Positions 51,304 to 60,232 of a stretch of 64,000 bases of DNA are shown here, piece by piece. Each line of letters begins with the position of its first letter. Positions within the stretch are counted from its first letter, which is position 1. Source of the stretch: Pseudoramibacter fermentans (GTDB taxonomy: Bacteria; Bacillota; Clostridia; Eubacteriales; Eubacteriaceae). Both the position numbers and the translations under genes were made by a program. The DNA is taken from positions 124,001 to 188,000 of the forward strand of contig VOGB01000004.1 of NCBI GenBank assembly GCA_009493725.1, written 5' to 3'. Under the pieces are notes generated by a model. It was not told the origin of the DNA, did not search any database, and saw nothing but the letters and a program-made list of their open reading frames with translations.

Positions 51304-52779
51304 ATGGACACAAAAATTAATAAAAGCGTTATTTTCTATTCGGTTCTCATTGGCGTTGCCCTAATTGCGACGGTGATGCCGTGGATGAGCGTTGGCGTTT
51401 CAGAAAGTGCAATCCAATCATTAGGGTCTGGTTTTACGCTGCCGCGAACGATAAGAAGCATCATCAACGGTACGGCCGCGCTGTCGCAAATCCTCAACGT
51501 CAGTCTTTCGGATTTGGTCGATGCCGTTGGCGCCTCCAATTTGTCTGCTATGTTTGCGGTATCACTGTTGATTTATATTGAACCGGTCGTGTTTGGCCTT
51601 GCATATTATTTTTTACTTGCGAAAAAAGAAACGGATCGCTTTGTCAGGATGACCCTCTTTGGCTTGGCAGTGATTGTGGTGATGCCGATAATTTATATTT
51701 TATTTTGTTCTCATTTGAACAGTAAAATTAATCAGGCTATTAGTACAGGACTCAGTATTTTTGGATTATCCGGTTCTTCAAGTGTCAGCCTTTTTCATGT
51801 TGGCGCGGGATTAATTCTTGCACTTCTCGTCGGATTATTTGGTCTGCTGTACACATTGATTGTTCGTCAGATGGTCAAAAGTGGCCAAAAGGTTTCTCCG
51901 TTGAGTATGGAAATATCAGGACTTAATGGCGCCAATTCAAATCAGAAAGAGGTTTATCCAAAGCAGATGCCGACGCAAACAGAAGATAAACCACTACGCC
52001 CCAGCGCTGCGTCCCCAAAGACCATTGTGGTCGAGTTGTGTGAAATTGGCGATGAACCGCGCCGCTTGGCATTAACCCATTTTCCGGCTGTGATTGGCAG
52101 TGACGATAAGCTTTCCTCGGCAGTGATTGAAGCGCCGTCTGTCGGCGCGAAGCACTGCATGATCAATGTTGAGGGTGATCAGGCGATGATTTGCGACCTG
52201 GGTTCGGCGAATGGTACGTATATCGAAAACGAAAAATTAAGTCCGAGGGAATATTACGCGATGATGGATGGCGATCATCTCAAAATTGGTGAAGTGTCGT
52301 TACTGGTTAAGATTAGTCAGAGAGTCGTGGCCAAGAAAGTGCAAAAGATAGCGCCTTTGCCTTCAGAATCACAGGTGAATGAAACAGAGGAAACAACCGT
52401 GTTGTCAAATATGCCTGAAATGTCGGAAGAAAGGGTCGGCAGTGAGACGATTCCGATCAATTATAATGGCGGAGAATCGCCGTTTCCGAGAAAAATCATG
52501 ACTTGGCTTGACGGAAGAGATACCTTTATGATTACAAAGACACCCTTTATTCTCGGCCGAGAAGCAGAAAAAGTCGATTTCGTGATTGACGATCGCGGTA
52601 TCAGCCATCAGCATCTAGCTATTGTCCGCGAAAATGAAGAATTTTTTGCAGAAGATTTAAATTCAAAAAACGGCATTAAGATCAATGGGGTTCAGGCGGC
52701 GCCAGGCGCAAAGGTCAAAATTCACAGTGGCGATGTCATCACGATAGGCGTCAGAAATTACAGGTTTGAAGATGAATGA
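51304..52779 (+). CDS. Membrane protein with four TM segments and two C-terminal FHA domains
   Basis: 491 residues. Membrane segments lie near 9-32, 78-105, 115-138 and 165-190. A linker leads to FHA-A (about 250-345, VIGSDDKLSSAVIEAPSVGA, LGSANGTYIEN) and FHA-B (about 395-490, FILGREAEKVDFVIDDRGIS, HQHLAIV, DLNSKNGIKING). Both keep Gly-x-x, Ser/Gly-x-x-His and Asn-Gly elements. It probably recruits phosphorylated partners to the membrane. The stop overlaps the kinase start, supporting one operon. Function is otherwise unknown. Confidence 0.8.
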   Translation: MDTKINKSVIFYSVLIGVALIATVMPWMSVGVSESAIQSLGSGFTLPRTIRSIINGTAALSQILNVSLSDLVDAVGASNLSAMFAVSLLIYIEPVVFGLAYYFLLAKKETDRFVRMTLFGLAVIVVMPIIYILFCSHLNSKINQAISTGLSIFGLSGSSSVSLFHVGAGLILALLVGLFGLLYTLIVRQMVKSGQKVSPLSMEISGLNGANSNQKEVYPKQMPTQTEDKPLRPSAASPKTIVVELCEIGDEPRRLALTHFPAVIGSDDKLSSAVIEAPSVGAKHCMINVEGDQAMICDLGSANGTYIENEKLSPREYYAMMDGDHLKIGEVSLLVKISQRVVAKKVQKIAPLPSESQVNETEETTVLSNMPEMSEERVGSETIPINYNGGESPFPRKIMTWLDGRDTFMITKTPFILGREAEKVDFVIDDRGISHQHLAIVRENEEFFAEDLNSKNGIKINGVQAAPGAKVKIHSGDVITIGVRNYRFEDE

Positions 52780-54778
52780 CGAGCAGAATCGATTGATTGA
52801 AGTCAAAAAAGACATTCAGACGCTTTTTCAAAATCGATACCGGGTTGTCGCGCTCCTCGGCCGAGGCGGCATGGGTGAGGTGTACCTCGCTGTAACGAAC
52901 GATCAGGCCGCAATTCAGCGAGCTATTAAAATCATTCATAAAGGAAATCATTCGAAGTTAAATGCCTACGACGAAGTGGAAGCACTGACGCAGATCAAAA
53001 ATCCCGGCGTTCCGAAAATTATTGAAATTGAACAGAATGATAAAGCGTTTTTTATCATTCAGGAATACGTCAAGGGCAAATCTTTCCAGAAAATTGTGAA
53101 AGAAAGCGGCAGGGTTTCTGAAGATACGGTGCTTTTGTGGATGCAGGATGTAGCGAAAATCATCGAGGCTGTACACAATGAAGGATTCCTCCATCTCGAT
53201 ATCAAGCCGGACAATATCATCATTCAGGGAGACGGAAAGGCGAAGCTCATTGATTTTGGGGTCGCCCAAAAATTAGAAAAACGCTCAGATGGTGCGGGCA
53301 GCATTTTCGGATCCCGGTACTATACTGCGCCAGAACGCCTGCGCGGCGAGCCTAATGACTACCGGACGGATGTGTTCGGGTACGGTGCGACTTTTTATTT
53401 TCTGGTGATGGGCGAGCGGCCGCCGGCAATCAAGCCTAATGACGAAGCGCCGATCACGATAATGAAGCGGAAATTGGAGTCAGTCCAGTCGCCGGTGATT
53501 CGTTTTATCCTGCAAAATTGTATCAGCTTTAATCCCGACCGCAGATATCAAAACTTTAGGGATATCCATTCCGATCTTCTTCAGAAGGATTTATACAATC
53601 AAGCTGTTCTCAATGAGGAAAAAAAGAGAAAAACGCGGCTATACGGCATCATGGCCATGTTTGCAGCTGGGATCATTTTGATCGCAGGCGGCGGCTTGTA
53701 TTTGAATACAGCGCGCAATAATCGATACGACACGCTGATTAACCAGGGCGAGACCTATATGACAAGCAGCAATTTGAAGAAGGCAAAAAAATGCTATCAG
53801 CAGGCCATCAAGCTCAAAAAAGGGGAACCTGCCGGGTATCAGGGATTGTACGAAACGTACACGGCAAAAAAAGAATACAATAAAGTCATTCAGGGTATCT
53901 TGGAATTATTCGGCAATGAGCCGTCGATGAGCGACAGCGCTGAACTGCGCTATCTTCTCGGCAATGCTTATTACGAAAATGGCGATTACGATCAAGCCGA
54001 GTACAATTTAAAAAAAGCGGTGGCGCTTAAACCGTCGCTGGAAGAGCATCTGGTTCTCGGCTTGACCTATTGCGCAGAGGGACGCTACGAAAAAGCGCAG
54101 CAAGTCATTCAGGACCTGCGTAAAAATGGCAAGAATACCGACGGCGCAGACTATTTGTCGGGGCAGATCAGCGAAAAGCAGAATGACGAATCGGACGCGA
54201 TCAGTGATTACAAGCAGGTGATCGACGAAACGAAGAATCATGCGCTCAAACAGCGGGCGATTCTGTCATTGGCTGGTCTTTATCGGCATCGGAAGAGCTT
54301 TTACGACGAAATCAATGTGCTGGAAACGGCACAAAGCGAAGATGCCTTTGCTAACAACATTCCAATTAGAGAGCAGCTGGGAGAGGCTTATTATTACGCG
54401 GCAGAAAACGGCGGCCGCTCGTATTACAAAAAGGCGCTTGATCAGTATCAAAAGCTCATTGACAGCGGCTTTTCTTCCGCGCAGACTTACCGCAACTTAG
54501 CTATCTGCTATCAAAAATACGGGAATTACGCGCAGGCTGACGCAACGCTCGACCAGATGATTCAAGCTTATCCTGACGATTATACAGGATACATGCAGCG
54601 CTGTTATTTGATTTTGGAAGAGGAAGAAAATAAGGATCAGGATCAACGGGATTATTCTGCGTTTGAAACCAATTATCGAGCGATGATGAACAGGGCCGGT
54701 GATGCGGCATCCGATGATTCTGAAATCGCGGTGCTGGAAAGCCGTTATGAAGAGCTTCAGGAGAAAGGATGGTTATAG
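52772..54778 (+). CDS. Transmembrane Ser/Thr protein kinase with extracellular TPR domain
   Basis: 668 residues. The Hanks-type kinase domain (about 25-285) has P-loop LLGRGGMGEVYLA (28-40), catalytic Lys at 53 (RAIKII), HLDIKPDN with Asp 143, DFG Asp at 161 and TAPERL. All catalytic residues are intact, though HRD is HLD. One membrane segment (290-312) leads to an outer part built of about eight TPR-like repeats (320-650) instead of the PASTA repeats of PrkC/PknB. I use the ATG at 52772 overlapping the upstream stop. No PP2C phosphatase is adjacent. It is the presumed source of the phospho-Thr read by the FHA proteins. Confidence 0.9.
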   Translation: MNDEQNRLIEVKKDIQTLFQNRYRVVALLGRGGMGEVYLAVTNDQAAIQRAIKIIHKGNHSKLNAYDEVEALTQIKNPGVPKIIEIEQNDKAFFIIQEYVKGKSFQKIVKESGRVSEDTVLLWMQDVAKIIEAVHNEGFLHLDIKPDNIIIQGDGKAKLIDFGVAQKLEKRSDGAGSIFGSRYYTAPERLRGEPNDYRTDVFGYGATFYFLVMGERPPAIKPNDEAPITIMKRKLESVQSPVIRFILQNCISFNPDRRYQNFRDIHSDLLQKDLYNQAVLNEEKKRKTRLYGIMAMFAAGIILIAGGGLYLNTARNNRYDTLINQGETYMTSSNLKKAKKCYQQAIKLKKGEPAGYQGLYETYTAKKEYNKVIQGILELFGNEPSMSDSAELRYLLGNAYYENGDYDQAEYNLKKAVALKPSLEEHLVLGLTYCAEGRYEKAQQVIQDLRKNGKNTDGADYLSGQISEKQNDESDAISDYKQVIDETKNHALKQRAILSLAGLYRHRKSFYDEINVLETAQSEDAFANNIPIREQLGEAYYYAAENGGRSYYKKALDQYQKLIDSGFSSAQTYRNLAICYQKYGNYAQADATLDQMIQAYPDDYTGYMQRCYLILEEEENKDQDQRDYSAFETNYRAMMNRAGDAASDDSEIAVLESRYEELQEKGWL

Positions 54779-54781
54779 CGT

Positions 54782-55102
54782 ATGGTGATTGGATTTGTCC
54801 TCATCGCGATCGGCGCGGCCGTTATTGTTTCTGCGGCAATTTTATTAAAAAAATATTTGAATACCCGGTATGATATTTCTGTCGACGAATTCGACCGCAA
54901 ATTCAGACACGAACGTTTGATCGCGTCTGAAGAGCTGACGACTGACGACAAGTACGAAGAAATTGCTGAAAAATACGGCATTACGCCGGAGCAGCTCGAT
55001 GCGGAAATCAAACAAAAAAGCACGCAGTTTAATGAAGAAATTGCAGCCAATGGGTTAGATGCAGCATCACTTCAGGATGATGAGCAAACAGAAAAGCTAT
55101 AG
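54782..55102 (+). CDS. Small single-pass membrane protein in the kinase cluster
   Basis: 106 residues. Residues 2-25 are a membrane segment (VIGFVLIAIGAAVIVSAAIL), the rest a charged helical cytoplasmic or outer tail with EKYGITPEQLDAEIKQKSTQ. I recognise no family. The start is 3 nt after the kinase stop, preceded by AGGAGAAAGG, so it is co-translated. The conserved placement suggests an accessory subunit of the kinase; this is only inference. Confidence 0.6.
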   Translation: MVIGFVLIAIGAAVIVSAAILLKKYLNTRYDISVDEFDRKFRHERLIASEELTTDDKYEEIAEKYGITPEQLDAEIKQKSTQFNEEIAANGLDAASLQDDEQTEKL

Positions 55103-55129
55103 CAGACAGCGTGCGCATGAGGAGAAAAA

Positions 55130-56806
55130 ATGATAGATGATTACGAAGTAACAGAAGATTTAACTGCGCCTCAGGAGAACGACGAGGCCCCGGGACAGGT
55201 CCCAAAACCAGTAAAAAGGCCAAAGAAGATCTGGACAAAACGAATGAAGATCTTGATCCCCGTTTTGGCAGCGGCCATTGTGGTGCTTTGCGTATTTGGC
55301 TACAAAATTTACGCCCACTCACAATACGAAAAAAAGCTCGACTTGGCAGAAAAATATATGGACGACGGAAAAATTGCCCAAGCGAAGCTGGCCTTTGAGG
55401 ACGCGGCCCAGATCGAAAAGAAAAATCCCGAGCCCTATGTCGAAATGGGGAAAATGTACTTTGACAATTCAGATTATGACAAAGCGATTAAATACCTCAG
55501 TACAGCGAACCAGCGTCAGGAAACCAGTGAAAGCTATAACAAAATTGCGGACAGCTACGAAGAAAAGGGCGACGACAAAAAGGCTGAAGAAAACCGACAA
55601 AAGGCGGAAAGCCTTTCTCAGCAGGAGACAAAGCGGCATCGTGTCTTTAGCGCGAAAAACAATAGTAATGTGTCCGGCGCGTCTAATGCGGGAAATACAA
55701 ATGGCAATCTGACTTATTCAGGCACAACGTCGGATTCTTCCTTTGCAGCGGGAGGAAAAATGGTACATGCCGGCGACTGGACGTACTACAGTACAGTAAA
55801 CGGTCTGTTCCGGACGGATGGCAGCAAGGTCAAACAATTGTCAGATGAAGCGTACGCCAGCTTGAATGTCTACAAGAATAAGTTTTACGTCTTAGAAACG
55901 GATGACGACGAACAAAAAGTTGAAAGTATGGATCTCGATGCTGAAAACGAAAAAGAAATTTACAGCACGACGGACAACGACATTGCAGAGGCGATGGTCT
56001 ACAAAGACAAAATCTACGTGATCAAGACGGATGCAGGTGAAGGCACTGATTGGCAGGAAGGCGGCAATAACTTTGGACCGACGACAAGTGTGACCGCGAT
56101 GGATTTAGATGGCAGCCATCAAAAGAAAGTTTTGTCTAAGTCCAATACCGGTGGACAGGTCAGCATTGATAATGGCCTCATCTATTATTACGATGCTGAA
56201 AATGCTGCGATCCGCAGTGTCAATTTAACTGGCGGCGATGATCAATTGGTTCTTGAAGTCAAAAATTTAAGTGATTACGGCACAGATACAATCCCATCCT
56301 TTTATGTTGACAATCAGCATGTGTATTATACAGCCTTTGTTGGTAATTATATTGATTATAATTTAAAAACAAAGGATAAGGTTACATTTGAATCAGATGA
56401 TTGGCAGCACACTTATATTTTGAACAAGGACTCAAATGGCAAATACGTTTATGTGATTAGTTATGAAAAATCCGATTCGAGTAGCTACGACAGTGACGAG
56501 AATAACGATTATGATGACGGTGAAGATGACAGCTACGATAGCGGCGAAGACTACGATTACGACGACACTGAGGATGATTATGACTATGACAGCTATTCGC
56601 ATAGTTCGACCGGCGCCCCTTATACGCTGTGGCGGATCGATGCGGATGGCGGCAATGTGACAAAGCTATACACCAGCGATTCGGGAAACAGCAGCGTCGG
56701 CTTCGTATACGCCAATGACGATGGCGTTTTTGTCATGGAAAACAGCGGGACGGTTAAATTAATCGATTCAGATGGGAATGTGACGGAATTAGAAACAGAT
56801 GATTAA
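55130..56806 (+). CDS. Membrane-anchored TPR and beta-propeller-like (DUF5050-type) protein A
   Basis: 558 residues. A cytoplasmic N-terminal tail (MIDDYEVTEDLTAPQENDEA, then basic PKPVKRPKKIWTKR) precedes one membrane segment at about 41-63. Outside follow two to three TPR repeats (about 65-165), a Ser/Asn-rich linker and a repeat region of YxxDG and DLDG-type motifs (WTYYSTVNGLFRTDG, TAMDLDGSHQKKV, WRIDADGGNVTKL) that resembles DUF5050 / Tol-propeller blades. At about 449-490 there is an Asp/Tyr/Ser-rich insertion. GAGGAGAAAA precedes the ATG. It is a paralogue of the next gene. Sensor or binding role is inferred. Confidence 0.7.
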   Translation: MIDDYEVTEDLTAPQENDEAPGQVPKPVKRPKKIWTKRMKILIPVLAAAIVVLCVFGYKIYAHSQYEKKLDLAEKYMDDGKIAQAKLAFEDAAQIEKKNPEPYVEMGKMYFDNSDYDKAIKYLSTANQRQETSESYNKIADSYEEKGDDKKAEENRQKAESLSQQETKRHRVFSAKNNSNVSGASNAGNTNGNLTYSGTTSDSSFAAGGKMVHAGDWTYYSTVNGLFRTDGSKVKQLSDEAYASLNVYKNKFYVLETDDDEQKVESMDLDAENEKEIYSTTDNDIAEAMVYKDKIYVIKTDAGEGTDWQEGGNNFGPTTSVTAMDLDGSHQKKVLSKSNTGGQVSIDNGLIYYYDAENAAIRSVNLTGGDDQLVLEVKNLSDYGTDTIPSFYVDNQHVYYTAFVGNYIDYNLKTKDKVTFESDDWQHTYILNKDSNGKYVYVISYEKSDSSSYDSDENNDYDDGEDDSYDSGEDYDYDDTEDDYDYDSYSHSSTGAPYTLWRIDADGGNVTKLYTSDSGNSSVGFVYANDDGVFVMENSGTVKLIDSDGNVTELETDD

Positions 56807-56841
56807 TGCGATGAAAGATAAATTGAGGTTATGGTGCTTAA

Positions 56842-58317
56842 ATGATAAATGATTACGAAGAAACAGAAGAGTTAGAGCCTATCTCTGATCCCAACTCGTA
56901 CAAACCCACCGGTCAGCAGAAAAACAACAATAAAATTATTCTATTAGTTGTGATTCTCATTGCGGCTGCAGCGGTTGTTCTAGGTTATTTTGGCATTCGC
57001 CACATTCAGTACCGCAAAAAGATCGAGCAAGCGGCCGCTTATCAGGATGCAGGGAAGACGGACCAAGCGAAGCAAGCCTACAAAGAGGCGGCGGCGCTTC
57101 AAAAACGCAATGCCTATCCCTACACGCAGCTGGGTGAAATCTATCTCGATCAGGGTGCGTACAATCAAGCGATCAAGTATCTGAAACTTGCCAACGACAG
57201 AGAGGAATCATCCGAGGCGTACACCGCGCTCGGCGACGCCTACACGGGAAAAGGCGACACTCAAAAAGCAGCGGCGGCCTACGAAAAGGCAGACAAACAG
57301 ACTGACACGGAGACGAATCAGGATCAGAAAGAAAAAGCCGGCAACAGCAGTGCCAATGTCGAGTTTAGTTTCAACGATGGCTGTATTTCCGGCAGCAGCG
57401 TAGCCAAGTCGGGTAAGTGGCTTTTTTATTCAGCATATCAGGGTACTTATCGCACGAGCGGCGGCAAGCCGGAAAAAATTCAGGACGATAGCGGGTATTT
57501 TCTCAACGCTTACAAAGGCTGGCTCTATTACGAATGTGATTACAATGACGGAGGATTTTGTATTGAGAGGACCCGCACCGATGGCAGTAAAACCCAGACG
57601 ATTTATGAAGATAAAAATGATTCTGTCGGCGTGTATTGGATGAAGGTGTACAACGGCAAGATTTATTGCTTAGAGGCGGACAGCGATCTCGGCGACAACC
57701 TTAAGGGCGGCTGGCTGATTTCAATGAGTCTGGATGGGGGTCATGAGAAGACCGTGATCGATTCGGACGTGTATTACAATTCGGTCAGCATCGATCAGGG
57801 ACGAATCTATTATATTGATACCAGCAGCCGCCAGTACGTCAGCACGAATTTAAATGGAGAAGATTCAGAAAATGTTTTGGATTTTTCCGACAGTGCCTAC
57901 GATGAAAGCTCGTCGATGCCGCGCGTTGTCTACACCGATCAAAACCACGTTTTTTATTGGATGGATAAATCTCTGCATGTGCTGGATTTAAAGACAGACA
58001 AAACCATTGACATCAAACAGCCAGAAAATACAGTCGGATACGAACAGATTAATCACGATGAAAATGGCAAATATTATTATCTATTATCTAACGATGAAAG
58101 AGGTAAAACCGCGACATACAGCGAGTGGCGGATGGATACCGACGGCAGTAACTACAAAAAATTATATACATTCAGGTCGACCAAGGTTCCTTATCAATAC
58201 GCTTACGGCAATAAAATCTGCGTGAACTATTACTTAGATGGCAGAGAAAGGGTCGATGTGATTGACGCGAATAAAGGAAGCAGTCAGAACTACATTGATC
58301 TTCCATTAGATGATTAG
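56842..58317 (+). CDS. Membrane-anchored TPR and beta-propeller-like (DUF5050-type) protein B
   Basis: 491 residues, same plan as the upstream protein: acidic tail MINDYEETEELEPISDPN, membrane segment about 31-54 (LLVVILIAAAAVVLGYFGI), TPRs about 60-150, then propeller-like repeats (ERTRTDGSKTQTIYED, SMSLDGGHEKTVI, WRMDTDGSNYKKLYTF). It lacks the Asp/Tyr-rich insertion. The N-terminal DYExTE motif is the best conserved cytoplasmic segment between the two, and its Thr is a plausible kinase target. Last gene before the cluster's terminator. No convincing ribosome site beyond a GAGGT 15 nt upstream. Confidence 0.68.
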   Translation: MINDYEETEELEPISDPNSYKPTGQQKNNNKIILLVVILIAAAAVVLGYFGIRHIQYRKKIEQAAAYQDAGKTDQAKQAYKEAAALQKRNAYPYTQLGEIYLDQGAYNQAIKYLKLANDREESSEAYTALGDAYTGKGDTQKAAAAYEKADKQTDTETNQDQKEKAGNSSANVEFSFNDGCISGSSVAKSGKWLFYSAYQGTYRTSGGKPEKIQDDSGYFLNAYKGWLYYECDYNDGGFCIERTRTDGSKTQTIYEDKNDSVGVYWMKVYNGKIYCLEADSDLGDNLKGGWLISMSLDGGHEKTVIDSDVYYNSVSIDQGRIYYIDTSSRQYVSTNLNGEDSENVLDFSDSAYDESSSMPRVVYTDQNHVFYWMDKSLHVLDLKTDKTIDIKQPENTVGYEQINHDENGKYYYLLSNDERGKTATYSEWRMDTDGSNYKKLYTFRSTKVPYQYAYGNKICVNYYLDGRERVDVIDANKGSSQNYIDLPLDD

Positions 58318-58363
58318 ATTTATAGCATAACGCATTCCATGTTCGGCAAATGCGTGAAAAGAC

Positions 58364-58395
58364 AGCATCTTCAGGATTCTGAAGGTGCTTTTTTT
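58364..58395 (+). terminator. Terminator of the kinase/FHA cluster
   Basis: AGCATCTTCAG (58364-58374), 4-nt loop, CTGAAGGTGCT (58379-58389), then a T run; one G-U pair. Confidence 0.9.
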
Positions 58396-58438
58396 GTAAA
58401 AGATGTGATGATTATTGATTAAAAATGAATAAAAATGA

Positions 58439-58467
58439 TTGACTTTGAAAGAAAAGGGGAGTATACT
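58439..58467 (+). promoter_or_regulatory. Promoter of the fru operon with repeats nearby
   Basis: TTGACT (58439-58444), 17 nt, TATACT (58462-58467). Upstream, AAAAATGA recurs 10 bp apart, ending at 58427 and 58437. Downstream, ATCGAAA is repeated in tandem near 58480-58494, before fruR. These are candidate sites for the DeoR-type repressor, positioned around the promoter. Confidence 0.78.
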
Positions 58468-58507
58468 ACCAGTAAAGAGATCGAAAATCGAAAGATGAGT
58501 GACCACC

Positions 58508-59269
58508 ATGTTGACTGAAGAAAGACAAGCAATTATTTTACAAAACATTAAAGAAAAGGGCTCGATGACGGTTGCTGAGTTAAGTGATCTGCTCCACATT
58601 TCCGAATCGACGGTCCGAAGGGACCTCAGTGCGATGGATTCGGAAGGGTTGATTAACAAGGTTCACGGCGGCGCGACAGCTCGGATTGGAAATCTTTTCT
58701 CGACTCGCGAAAGCGAAATCGGGATGAAGCGCACGCAGTTCCAGCAGGAAAAGGCAGCGATCGGTAAGAAAGCGGCCAGCTTAATCGAGCCGGACGATTT
58801 CGTTTATATCGATGCCGGCAGCACGACAGAAGCATTGGCGCGGGCAATTGTCGGCCAACCCAAGACCGAGGCCATCTATGTGACTAACGGCCTCATTCAA
58901 GCTGAAATCCTGCTTCACAACGGCTGTACCGTTTACGTTTTGGAAGGGCGGCTGCGTTCTGAAACAGAAGCGATCGTTGGCAGCGGCGCGATCAATTCTC
59001 TCAAAAAATACCAGTTTACGATCGGATTTTTCGGCACAAACGGGATTGACTACAATCTCGGCTACACAACGCCGGACATAGAAGAATCTGAGGTGAAACG
59101 GGACGCCTTCAGCCGATGCCTGAAAACCTACGTTTTAGCGGATAATTCGAAATTTAACCACATCACACCGGTGACCTTCGGCAATTTGTCCGATGCGGTG
59201 ATCATTACCAATCAATTAACCGACAAGCGGTATAAACAAAGAGTAAAAATTTTGGAGGCTGATACATGA
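58508..59269 (+). CDS. fruR: DeoR-family transcriptional repressor of the fructose operon
   Basis: 253 residues. The helix-turn-helix is MTVAELSDLLHISESTVRRD (about 19-40), then the sugar-phosphate-binding domain (IGKKAASLIEPDDFVYIDAG, DNSKFNHITPVTF). DeoR relatives before fruK usually respond to fructose-1-phosphate. I start at ATG 58508, giving the family-typical MLTEERQAIIL; a GTG 9 nt upstream is also in frame. Its stop overlaps fruK (ATGA). Confidence 0.9.
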   Translation: MLTEERQAIILQNIKEKGSMTVAELSDLLHISESTVRRDLSAMDSEGLINKVHGGATARIGNLFSTRESEIGMKRTQFQQEKAAIGKKAASLIEPDDFVYIDAGSTTEALARAIVGQPKTEAIYVTNGLIQAEILLHNGCTVYVLEGRLRSETEAIVGSGAINSLKKYQFTIGFFGTNGIDYNLGYTTPDIEESEVKRDAFSRCLKTYVLADNSKFNHITPVTFGNLSDAVIITNQLTDKRYKQRVKILEADT

Positions 59270-60186
59270 TTTACACAGTTACGTTCAATCCGTCGCTCGA
59301 CTACATCGTCAGCGTGGAACATTTCAAGTTGGGTCAGGTCAACCGCACGCACGCAGAACTGCTTTATCCCGGAGGCAAAGGGGTCAACGTCGCGATCGTG
59401 CTCGGGCATTTGGGCATGAAGGCGGTGGCGCTTGGCTTCACAGCCGGCTTTACCGGAGATAAAATCCAGGATATGCTGGCCGAACAGGGCGTGGCAACGG
59501 ACTTCATCAAGATTGATAACGGGATGAGCCGTATCAACGTCAAGCTGAGAAGCGATGAAGAAAGCGAAATCAACGGAATGGGGCCTGTGATTGCTGATAC
59601 AGACCTGGAAAAGCTGTACGAAAAATTGGATCAGCTCAAGGCAGGCGATACACTGGTACTTGCCGGCAGCATTCCGGCCAGCATGCCAGGGGACATTTAC
59701 GAAAGAATCATGGCGAGACTGGAAGGCAGGGGCATCGAAATTGTCGTCGACGCGACAAAGGATCTGCTGCTCAACGTCCTGCCTTACCATCCGTTTTTGA
59801 TCAAGCCGAACAATCACGAATTGGGCGACATGTTCGGAGTGACCCTTGAAACGAACGAAGAAATCGTCACCTACGCTAAAAAGCTGCAGGACAAGGGCGC
59901 GCGCAACGTGCTGATCTCGATGGCTGGAGACGGCGCAATCCTCGTCGCGGAAAACGGCGAAATCATCCAGAGCCCGGCGCCGAAGGGCAAGGTTAAAAAT
60001 TCGGTCGGCGCGGGCGATTCCATGGTTGCCGGTTTCATCACAGGCTTCCATAAAAATGACGGCGATCTGAAGTCGGCCTTCAAGATGGGCGTCGCGACCG
60101 GTTCCGCCTCGGCCTTCTCCGACGGCCTGGCTACGGCAGAAGATGTTGAAAAAGTACTGGCTGAAGTCAATTCATTCGGTATTTAA
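59266..60186 (+). CDS. fruK: 1-phosphofructokinase
   Basis: 306 residues, PfkB family. It phosphorylates fructose-1-phosphate to fructose-1,6-bisphosphate. Motifs: MIYTVTFNPSLDYIVSV, GGKGVNVAIVLGHLG and the ATP/anion-hole signature SVGAGDSMVAGFITG with catalytic Asp. It sits between the repressor and the PTS transporter, as in the standard fruRKA operon. Confidence 0.96.
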   Translation: MIYTVTFNPSLDYIVSVEHFKLGQVNRTHAELLYPGGKGVNVAIVLGHLGMKAVALGFTAGFTGDKIQDMLAEQGVATDFIKIDNGMSRINVKLRSDEESEINGMGPVIADTDLEKLYEKLDQLKAGDTLVLAGSIPASMPGDIYERIMARLEGRGIEIVVDATKDLLLNVLPYHPFLIKPNNHELGDMFGVTLETNEEIVTYAKKLQDKGARNVLISMAGDGAILVAENGEIIQSPAPKGKVKNSVGAGDSMVAGFITGFHKNDGDLKSAFKMGVATGSASAFSDGLATAEDVEKVLAEVNSFGI

Positions 60187-60232
60187 AATTTATAATTATT
60201 ATTGTTCATAATTATTTTCGCAGGAGGGAAAT

